NCBI GenBank assembly: GCA_959606905.1
Contig: CAUHML010000175.1
Location: forward strand, 1-6,241
DNA length: 6,241 nucleotides
Source: an uncultured Bacteroides sp.
Lineage (GTDB): Bacteria > Bacteroidota > Bacteroidia > Bacteroidales > Bacteroidaceae
Direction of reading: 5' to 3'
Shown: one piece after another, positions 1 to 4,312 of the stretch
Layout of the letters: each line of letters begins with the position of its first letter
How positions within the stretch are numbered: the first letter of the stretch is position 1
Translations under genes and position numbers: made by a program
The notes under the pieces: model-generated
The model's input: the letters and a program-made list of their open reading frames with translations, nothing else
Database searches by the model: none
Told to the model about the DNA's origin: nothing

Positions 1-19
1 TTGAAAACAAGAACCTCGC

Positions 20-409
20 TTAGGCCTGTGTCCATATTACGTGGGTAGGATCAAAGAACATCAGAGACATTCCCCAGCCAGTTCCATACCACGAAACCAT
101 ATCATCGAAAACCAGCCCACCCGTTTCACGAACTCCGGCAGCTTCCTTAAGAATTGGCTTGAATACCGGAATCAGAAGGGCGATCGCCAGTGGAGCACCC
201 CAGCGAATAAGGCCAGTTTCCATTTTGATCCCGAAAAAGATCCCCGCACCGACAACAAGCAGCCAGACTATCAGGCCAGGCGCAGTTTCCAGTGCTGTTT
301 GCCATTCAACATCGAAAGTTTTCATTAGCCAGGCAACAACTGCCAGACAGAAAGCAAATACGCCTACAACAACCAGTTCAACGCCGCTTGTTTCGTTATT
401 TCTACTCAT
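20..409 (-). CDS. 129-residue multi-pass membrane protein, function unknown
   Basis: I do not recognise this protein. It begins at the ATG complementary to 407-409, because an AAAGGA-like ribosome binding site lies about 8 nt upstream; the open frame extends further upstream, but that extension crosses the hairpins and the end of the next gene and is probably not translated. Three hydrophobic segments are visible at about residues 10-29, 44-61 and 66-87, followed by a roughly 40-residue aromatic, glycine-rich tail, so it is probably an inner-membrane protein. It lies downstream of the ribbon-helix-helix gene on the same strand, separated by two hairpins. Its codon use is balanced and fairly GC-rich, unlike the T-rich structural genes of the phage, which suggests it was acquired separately. 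It could be a phage accessory protein (for example immunity or exclusion) or a piece of a mobilisation or conjugation region. Neither is shown by the sequence. Confidence 0.6.
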   Translation of the reverse strand: MSRNNETSGVELVVVGVFAFCLAVVAWLMKTFDVEWQTALETAPGLIVWLLVVGAGIFFGIKMETGLIRWGAPLAIALLIPVFKPILKEAAGVRETGGLVFDDMVSWYGTGWGMSLMFFDPTHVIWTQA

Positions 410-451
410 CCTTTTGATCCTTTGTTGCTGTTCAAAATCCGCACAATAAAG

Positions 452-480
452 AACGTGCAGTGTAGGTAATACTGCACGTT
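452..480. other. perfect 10-bp stem hairpin, candidate terminator or replication element
   Basis: AACGTGCAGT at 452-461 pairs perfectly with ACTGCACGTT at 471-480 around a 9-nt loop (462-470). On the minus strand it follows the stop of the ribbon-helix-helix gene and is followed by a T-rich stretch, so it may attenuate or end transcription. On the viral strand it sits between gene IV and gene II, where filamentous phages keep their packaging signal and replication origins. The copied segment at the right end of the window begins inside this loop (466). Whether it is a terminator, packaging hairpin or nick site is not decided. Confidence 0.6.
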
Positions 481-520
481 TGTACCATTCGTGGTACTTA
501 ATCCTTTTGTTTGGCAGACA
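466..520 (+). repeat. 55-bp direct repeat, left copy
   Basis: These 55 bases are identical to 6187-6241. This copy begins in the loop of the 10-bp hairpin, includes its right arm, contains all of the TTCG hairpin and ends inside the last codons of the 60-residue minus-strand gene. The base before the repeat differs (G at 465, A at 6186). No internal structure resembles an insertion-sequence end. It appears to be the native copy, because the hairpin and the gene are intact here. Confidence 0.9.
482..497. terminator. 6-bp hairpin with TTCG loop, possible bidirectional terminator
   Basis: GTACCA at 482-487 pairs perfectly with TGGTAC at 492-497 around the tetraloop TTCG, an especially stable RNA loop when closed by a suitable pair. 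It starts directly after the stop codon of the 60-residue gene on the minus strand. On the plus strand it is followed by a T-rich run (TTAATCCTTTTGTTT), so it could also stop transcripts coming from gene IV. Only 1 nt separates it from the neighbouring 10-bp hairpin. The tandem hairpins also recall the structured intergenic regions of Ff phages. Confidence 0.45.
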
Positions 521-680
521 TGAGATCTTCTGCTGCATCTTTAGAGTAGTTATCAATCAGATAACCTAAAATCTCTGTCCATGTAATTGTTTTTCCTAGT
601 TTTACACTGGCATTTATAGCCAGTCGTTCTAGTTTCATTTTTCTTTCTTCCGTCACGTTATAAGTCGTGCGCTTTGCCAT
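498..680 (-). CDS. small ribbon-helix-helix DNA-binding protein, candidate phage repressor
   Basis: This 60-residue protein has the pattern of an Arc/MetJ-type ribbon-helix-helix regulator. A short basic strand (residues about 3-10, KRTTYNVT) is followed by a charged helix (about 11-28) and, after the turn at GKTITW, a second helix (about 34-46). The C-terminal tail is charged. It is transcribed away from gene II across a 169-nt control region containing three TGAACTCAT sites, which are good candidates for its operators. One overlaps a likely gene II promoter and another lies next to a TATACT box for this gene, suggesting autoregulation plus control of replication. Divergent small regulators upstream of the replication gene are known in temperate filamentous phages such as CTXphi (RstR, which is not this fold). 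It could instead be a plasmid relaxosome or partition protein. The fold call is fairly firm; the role is inferred. Confidence 0.65.
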   Translation of the reverse strand: MAKRTTYNVTEERKMKLERLAINASVKLGKTITWTEILGYLIDNYSKDAAEDLMSAKQKD

Positions 681-713
681 TTTTTACGCTCGTTCAATGC
701 AATATTTGAAGTG

Positions 714-719
714 AGTATA
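714..719 (-). promoter_or_regulatory. candidate -10 box for the ribbon-helix-helix gene
   Basis: Read on the minus strand this is TATACT, a good match to a sigma-70 -10 hexamer, about 34 nt before the start codon at 680. No well-spaced -35 is visible; the nearest, TTGGAT at 740-745, is 20 nt away, which is long. The operator-like site at 727-736 falls just upstream of the -10, where a bound regulator would block or modulate polymerase. Confidence 0.35.
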
Positions 720-726
720 CATGCTC

Positions 727-807
727 ATGAACTCATATCATCCAAGCCTCTTGAACTCATTAGCTCACTGGTGTAATGTTAAAACACTAATGAACTACTG
801 AACTCAT
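727..807. repeat. cluster of TGAACTCAT repeats, candidate operators or iterons
   Basis: The 9-mer TGAACTCAT occurs exactly at 728-736, 752-760 and 799-807, with a partial copy (TGAACT) at 791-796. With the preceding base the first copy is ATGAACTCAT, whose outer ATGA and TCAT arms are inverted repeats around a 2-nt centre, the kind of short symmetric site that ribbon-helix-helix dimers bind. Spacings are 24, 39 and 8 nt. The copies lie between the divergent 60-residue regulator gene and gene II. They could be operators for the regulator, binding sites for pII at the origin, or both. Confidence 0.6.
751..779 (+). promoter_or_regulatory. candidate promoter for gene II
   Basis: TTGAAC at 751-756 and TAATGT at 774-779 are separated by 17 nt, a fair sigma-70 pair pointing at gene II. 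The -35 hexamer is embedded in the second TGAACTCAT repeat, and another repeat lies downstream of the -10 at 799-807, so a protein bound to these repeats would be expected to repress the promoter. Predicted from spacing and consensus only. Confidence 0.45.
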
Positions 808-849
808 GTGTTAGTAAGTCGTCATTTTTGCAATTTTGAGGATTTATTC

Positions 850-1902
850 GTGATCGATTGGCTTACCGGGATTTTCCCTTGCACACACAAACCGCTTCCG
901 GCGGGGAGTGTTGTCAGCGTTGATGCTGACGGTGCAATTGAGTGGGAAACCGTTAAGCGACTGACTGTTCGCGGCTCGCATGAAGCAACGATGAAAGTAC
1001 GATCGATAGGATCTAATGGCGAAGGTAAAGCGACACATTTGTACATTGATGGTAATCCGTCCAAGTTTTTGCAGGGGCATTCTGTTGTTGGGTCGGATGA
1101 TATACAAGGGCTCATGTTGACGGTCTATGCCAGGATTTTATCCTTATTGAATATTCCTCATGATTTAGCGTCTTATAAAGCCGTTATGGCAGGTCAGTAT
1201 AAAATTTCACGTGTTGACATTAATTACATGTATTCATTATCTACGCTGGAAAATGTCAGATCATGGCTTTATGCCGCCGAATTTAAAGCTAAAACTCGCC
1301 ATGGTCGCGCATGTGGGAAAGGCGGTACAGTTTATTTAGGTAAAAACTCCCGTCGATGGAGTCTGAAATTTTATTCAAAATATGATGAACACGTTTCTGG
1401 TAAAAAAGGGCACCAGATAGCCGAAGAGTTTGTACGAGCCGGGTTACTGGACTGGACGAAAGATAAATTACGTATTGAATTAACATTAAGAACAACTGAG
1501 CTTATTGATTTAAATTTAACGCTTGGCGCTAACTGGAATATGAAAACACCACGTCAATTATTCTCTGAATATGTAGGGAGAATAGAAATGAATCAGAATG
1601 CTATTTTAAGTGATGAAAAAATAACGAAACTGCCAAGAAAAATACAGTCAACTTATTTACTTTGGAAACAAGGGGCTAACATGAAAGAAATGTTACCTCA
1701 TAACACTTTTTATCGCCATAGAAGAGAATTGCTTTCGTTCGGTATCGATATTAATTTCTATTGTGATTCACCAGACTCTAATAACGTTGTTCCGCTAATA
1801 AGAACGCTGGAAGCCAAGCCAGCGGAAATCCCCTTATGGATTTATGAGAAAGGTTTTATTTTCGATTACAACCGTATTTCGCACGCCAGTAGCTGGCATT
1901 AA
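850..1902 (+). CDS. gII: replication initiator pII (rolling-circle nickase, II/X family)
   Basis: This 350-residue protein nicks the viral strand of the double-stranded replicative form and religates the displaced strand. I chose GTG at 850 because a TGAGGA ribosome binding site lies 8 nt upstream and the N-terminus (MIDWL) matches the MIDML of f1 pII; the earlier in-frame GTG at 808 has no such site. Blocks shared with f1 pII as I recall it include FLQGH at 73-77 (f1 VLQGH), ISRVD at 119-123 (f1 ISRID) and NNVVPLIR near the C-terminus (f1 NNVVPLVR). Tyr175 in LKFYSK aligns with f1 Tyr197 (VAYLKH), the reported nucleophile. It is shorter than f1 pII (410), and much of it is too divergent for a close IKe relative. 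The first ~270 nt are visibly more GC-rich than the rest. It overlaps gene X in frame and is followed 11 nt later by gene V. Confidence 0.92.
   Translation: MIDWLTGIFPCTHKPLPAGSVVSVDADGAIEWETVKRLTVRGSHEATMKVRSIGSNGEGKATHLYIDGNPSKFLQGHSVVGSDDIQGLMLTVYARILSLLNIPHDLASYKAVMAGQYKISRVDINYMYSLSTLENVRSWLYAAEFKAKTRHGRACGKGGTVYLGKNSRRWSLKFYSKYDEHVSGKKGHQIAEEFVRAGLLDWTKDKLRIELTLRTTELIDLNLTLGANWNMKTPRQLFSEYVGRIEMNQNAILSDEKITKLPRKIQSTYLLWKQGANMKEMLPHNTFYRHRRELLSFGIDINFYCDSPDSNNVVPLIRTLEAKPAEIPLWIYEKGFIFDYNRISHASSWH
1588..1902 (+). CDS. gX: pX, internal in-frame C-terminal product of gene II
   Basis: Ff phages make a separate protein, pX, from an in-frame start inside gene II; it limits double-stranded replication and favours single-strand accumulation. 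Here the ATG at 1588 (codon 247 of gene II) is preceded by GGGAG at 1576-1580, 7 nt away, which is a strong internal ribosome binding site in the middle of a coding sequence. The product would be 104 residues, close to f1 pX (111), and would cover the C-terminal domain containing the NTFYRHRRELL and NNVVPLIR blocks. The combination of start, spacing and size makes expression likely. Confidence 0.75.
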   Translation: MNQNAILSDEKITKLPRKIQSTYLLWKQGANMKEMLPHNTFYRHRRELLSFGIDINFYCDSPDSNNVVPLIRTLEAKPAEIPLWIYEKGFIFDYNRISHASSWH

Positions 1903-1913
1903 AGGAAAGTAAT

Positions 1914-2231
1914 ATGTCTAATTATGGTCTTTTCGTTAAGGGTAAAATGTTGGGAGCCCGCCAACGTAATAAAGTTAATGGTCAGGGCTATTATAATGAA
2001 ATTGGTATTGGCCTTGAAATACCTGATGGTTTTGGTGGTACAAAGCAGGATCAAATTATTATTCGAGTTTCTCAGGCTCTCGTTAACGCAGGTCTAATGA
2101 ACCAGGCGAATGCTTTCATTGGGAAATTAGTTCAAATTCCTGTCTATGTCCGTGCGTGGTCAATGGAGGGTAGGGAAGGTGTAACTTATAATGTTGCTTC
2201 CGATGGTGGCATCGCAGAGATCAAAGGTTAA
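1914..2231 (+). CDS. gV: single-stranded DNA-binding protein pV (by position)
   Basis: This 105-residue protein sits exactly where filamentous phages encode pV, which coats newly made viral strands, keeps them out of double-stranded replication and presents them for export. AAAGGA ends 7 nt before the ATG. The sequence does not align obviously with the 87-residue f1 pV. It opens with GLFVKGKMLGARQR, and contains a glycine-rich turn (PDGFGG at 38-42) and a hydrophobic strand (KLVQIPVYVRAW at 71-82), which suits a small beta-barrel DNA-binding fold. I recall similar proteins next to divergent II/X-family initiators, suggesting genes II and V travel as one replication module. The assignment rests mainly on position. 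Confidence 0.75.
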   Translation: MSNYGLFVKGKMLGARQRNKVNGQGYYNEIGIGLEIPDGFGGTKQDQIIIRVSQALVNAGLMNQANAFIGKLVQIPVYVRAWSMEGREGVTYNVASDGGIAEIKG

Positions 2232-2233
2232 AT

Positions 2234-2320
2234 ATGGACGATGTTATTCAAATTTTGATAGCGTCTGGCATCGTTATTTCTTTTGGCCTCGGCGCGATTA
2301 CTGCGGGGGTCTTTCGTTAA
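2234..2320 (+). CDS. gVII: minor coat protein pVII (28 residues)
   Basis: This tiny gene encodes one of the two small hydrophobic proteins at the virion end that emerges first and starts assembly at the packaging signal. The product (begins MDDVIQIL, ends TAGVFR) has an acidic N-terminus, a single membrane segment (about residues 5-25, ISFGLGAITAG) and a C-terminal Arg, like f1 pVII (33 residues, ending GIIAGGQR). AAAGG lies about 7 nt upstream. It starts 2 nt after gene V stops, and its TAA overlaps the ATG of gene IX by one base (TAATG), so the two are probably translationally coupled. Confidence 0.85.
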   Translation: MDDVIQILIASGIVISFGLGAITAGVFR

Positions 2321-2415
2321 TGTATATCGTTTATTTCTTCGGGGCTTATACCTTTGGTTTTGCCCTTTTCTATGCGGTCGGTTCATTTAAATCATTTTCT
2401 GACCGATTAATGTAA
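2320..2415 (+). CDS. gIX: minor coat protein pIX (31 residues)
   Basis: This is the partner of pVII at the leading end of the virion, inserted in the inner membrane before assembly. The product (begins MYIVYFFGAY, ends SFSDRLM) has one hydrophobic segment at about residues 2-22 and a basic/polar C-terminus, comparable to f1 pIX (32 residues, with TRLM near its end). The ATG overlaps the gene VII stop, and a G-rich run about 10 nt upstream can act as ribosome binding site. An upstream in-frame ATG at 2191 lies inside gene V and would give an implausible extension. Confidence 0.85.
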   Translation: MYIVYFFGAYTFGFALFYAVGSFKSFSDRLM

Positions 2416-2434
2416 CCTTAATGGAGTTATTCCT

Positions 2435-2677
2435 ATGAAAATTCTGTCTACTGTTAAATATAAAATTGCTTTGGCTTCAACTGCGCTTTTTATTTCTGCA
2501 AGTTCTTTTGCGGCTGAAGGCGCTACAGGTGGTACTGATTATGCAGGTCAGGCAATGGATGCTTTGTTGACTCAGGCAAATGATCTCATTGGTAAAGTAT
2601 GGCCTGTTGTTGTTGCTGTGGTTGGCGCTGGGCTTGCCATTCGTATTTTCAAAAAATTCTCTTCAAAAGCGGTTTGA
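2435..2677 (+). CDS. gVIII: major coat protein pVIII precursor
   Basis: This gene encodes the helical protein that forms the virion tube, 80 residues as precursor. A basic N-terminus and hydrophobic core form a signal peptide ending in SSFA at residue 26, giving a 54-residue mature protein starting AEGATGG. The mature part has the acidic N-terminal region, a hydrophobic core (about 29-43 of the mature chain, containing [11 protein letters not shown]) and a basic DNA-facing C-terminus, FKKFSSKAV, identical to my recollection of IKe pVIII (53 mature residues). GGAG lies 8 nt upstream of the ATG. A strong terminator follows directly, which in these phages keeps coat mRNA abundant relative to gene III. 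Confidence 0.96.
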   Translation: MKILSTVKYKIALASTALFISASSFAAEGATGGTDYAGQAMDALLTQANDLIGKVWPVVVAVVGAGLAIRIFKKFSSKAV

Positions 2678-2686
2678 ATTTCACTC

Positions 2687-2710
2687 AGGGGCACTCGTTG
2701 CCCCTTTATT
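2687..2710 (+). terminator. rho-independent terminator after gene VIII
   Basis: A 7-bp stem (AGGGGCA at 2687-2693 with TGCCCCT at 2699-2705) around the loop CTCGT is followed by TTATT. It lies 10 nt after the gene VIII stop, the same place as the central terminator of Ff phages, where it separates the highly expressed coat genes from gene III. Confidence 0.85.
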
Positions 2711-2723
2711 AAAGCGGGTTACT

Positions 2724-3971
2724 ATGAGAAGGAAAATATTAATTCTTTCCGCTGTCCTCATTTCTCCTTTTTCACATGCTGAGTCATGGGAAAGCATTAC
2801 TAAATCCACTTATCAAAGTTCTGCCTATGCTGAAAGTAAGCAAATAACCAATCAGGATGGCTCTAAGATAACGGTTTACTATATTGATGCTGCTATGCAG
2901 GCCTCCGCTTGTCAGGGTGCTAAATCCAGTGCTCAGAGTGTATTTACTCGGATTAAACCAACTTATGAGGGTATCTGGCCTGATTCTGAATTCCGTCTTG
3001 TTTTTACTGGCGATTGTACTTACAGCGATTCACCAGGGCAGAAGGATAAATATTGGTCTTTAACGGCTTATATTGTTGGTAATATTCAGCGTTCTGTTCC
3101 TGATGAAAAACCTACTGACCCGACACCAGAAGAAATTTGTGAAGCGAAGCCGCCAGAAGAAGGTGTATTTAATAATGTTGATTCATATGATGGTGGTCGC
3201 TATATCTACTATAACGGCTGTGAATATGAGGCTACTGGTGTCATTGTTTGTCAGGGTGATGGTACTGTTTGCGCTGCAACATGGAAGCCTACAGGTGCTG
3301 TAGCTGACCCCTCTGATAAACCCTCAACCCCCCAAAATGGTGGTGGTGAGTCTGGCGGTGGTGAGTCCGGTGGTGGTGAGTCCGGTGGTGGTGAGTCCGG
3401 TGGCGGTAGTTCTGGCGGTAGTTCTGGCGGTGGCTCTAGTGGTTCCAGTCTTTCTAAAGGTGATATTCAGTCTGCGATCGAAGGTGCTTCACCCAAAATA
3501 GCCAGCGATATTCATGATAAATTAACGGAGAAAGACACTTCATCAGATGATAAAAAAAATGCCGATGAACAAACCAGGAATAATATAAATCGTCTTGACG
3601 ATTCCATTAACAATCTTACGCGGGGGGCTGGCCGTTTTGCTGACCCTTCAGGTGGTGATTCTCGTTATGGAAAGGGCGACTCTGAATTAGATGGCGCTTC
3701 TACTTTAGCTGATTCTGAATTGGGAATTGAAAAGGATTCTCACGGTGCTTTATGGGAAGCATTTTTAAATAAAGGTGCTATGCTGCCTAATTTACCCAAT
3801 GGTAACGGCTGCTCTGATTTTATTATTTTTCCCGGAGAGGTTTATCAGATTGATATTGGTTGCGATAAATTACTGACTATTCAAGATGTTCTTTCATGGG
3901 TTTTTTATTGCCTTACGTTCTGGTATGTCTTTACTTCTTTAACTTCATTGCTTCGCAAAGGGGGTGAGTGA
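2724..3971 (+). CDS. gIII: adsorption protein pIII, IKe type
   Basis: This protein (415 residues) binds the pilus, then TolA, and releases the finished virion. I start it at ATG 2724 because a signal peptide (residues 1-19, ending SHA) follows directly; the longer upstream frame overlaps gene VIII. The order is: pilus-binding domain (about 20-130, Cys63 and Cys98); a domain at 139-191 matching the f1 TolA-binding N1 domain ([19 protein letters not shown], then TWKPTG; Cys166-Cys176-Cys183 spaced as in f1); a glycine-rich linker (206-242); and the C-terminal domain with Cys363 and Cys380, spaced 17 apart like the f1 pair, then a membrane anchor (about 389-410) and RKGGE. So the N1-like domain is second, the reverse of f1. 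Its sequence resembles IKe pIII as I recall it, suggesting N- or I2-type pili as receptor. Confidence 0.93.
   Translation: MRRKILILSAVLISPFSHAESWESITKSTYQSSAYAESKQITNQDGSKITVYYIDAAMQASACQGAKSSAQSVFTRIKPTYEGIWPDSEFRLVFTGDCTYSDSPGQKDKYWSLTAYIVGNIQRSVPDEKPTDPTPEEICEAKPPEEGVFNNVDSYDGGRYIYYNGCEYEATGVIVCQGDGTVCAATWKPTGAVADPSDKPSTPQNGGGESGGGESGGGESGGGESGGGSSGGSSGGGSSGSSLSKGDIQSAIEGASPKIASDIHDKLTEKDTSSDDKKNADEQTRNNINRLDDSINNLTRGAGRFADPSGGDSRYGKGDSELDGASTLADSELGIEKDSHGALWEAFLNKGAMLPNLPNGNGCSDFIIFPGEVYQIDIGCDKLLTIQDVLSWVFYCLTFWYVFTSLTSLLRKGGE
3339..3449 (+). repeat. 15-bp tandem repeat encoding the pIII glycine linker
   Basis: Four consecutive 15-bp units encode GGGES, differing only at silent third positions, followed by degenerate units encoding [14 protein letters not shown] and GSS. 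The repeat codes for residues 206-242 of pIII, the flexible tether between the receptor-binding domains and the membrane-anchored domain. The near-identical units indicate recent slippage expansion, so the copy number may vary between isolates or be misassembled from short reads. Confidence 0.9.
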
Positions 3972-4312
3972 TGCCTTTATTATTAGGTATTCCTGCATTG
4001 TTGCGTTTTCTTATTGGTCTTGTTCCTTTGTTTATTGGCTATGTGGCGAGTTTTTTAGCTCGACTTGCTACCAGAACAGGATTAATCGCCTTTGCATTGG
4101 TAGCATTAATTACAACAACTGTTACGCTTTTAATGCAGTACCTTGCTGAGGTCATGTATAACGGTTTACCTGCTGATTTCTCCCATTTAATGGCGTCTGT
4201 ATTGCCTGACCATTTTCAGGCGTGTGTTAACGTTATTATGGTTACTCGTATCAGTGTTTTTGTTTTCGATTTAAAACAAAAATTTCTTGATTATGCAAAC
4301 AGGGTGATTTAA
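3971..4312 (+). CDS. gVI: minor coat protein pVI
   Basis: pVI pairs with pIII at the trailing end of the virion and is needed for its release and stability. The product is 113 residues (f1 pVI is 112) and is almost entirely hydrophobic, with membrane segments at about 8-30, 37-58 and 82-100 and a basic C-terminal tail. There is no cleavable signal peptide, as is usual for the family. The ATG overlaps the gene III stop (TGATG), which suggests translational coupling; a GTG directly before it (3968) is possible but less likely. Recognised by size, hydrophobic pattern and position between III and I. Confidence 0.9.
   Translation: MPLLLGIPALLRFLIGLVPLFIGYVASFLARLATRTGLIAFALVALITTTVTLLMQYLAEVMYNGLPADFSHLMASVLPDHFQACVNVIMVTRISVFVFDLKQKFLDYANRVI

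Noticed and set aside
41..449. Plus-strand open frames opposite the 129-residue gene
   Set aside because: They are antisense, low-complexity, without ribosome binding sites, and the minus-strand frame has coherent membrane segments.
20..556. A single 178-residue minus-strand reading frame
   Set aside because: The upstream part crosses both hairpins and the end of the ribbon-helix-helix gene and has no ribosome binding site; the ATG at 409 has one.
774..784. TAATGTTAAAA resembles the XerD half of dif (9 of 11), suggesting a XerCD attachment site
   Set aside because: No matching XerC half at the expected distance and no opposed second half-site; the match is AT-rich and overlaps the predicted gene II -10 box.
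808..849. GTG 808 as the start of gene II
   Set aside because: No ribosome binding site; GTG 850 has TGAGGA 8 nt upstream and gives the MIDWL N-terminus expected from f1 pII.
2191..2319. Extended gene IX starting inside gene V
   Set aside because: The extension is in an alternative frame of gene V and VII; ATG 2320 gives a 31-residue protein of normal pIX size.
2580..2723. Extended pIII start inside gene VIII
   Set aside because: The extension is a shadow of the coat gene and crosses the terminator; the signal peptide begins at 2724.
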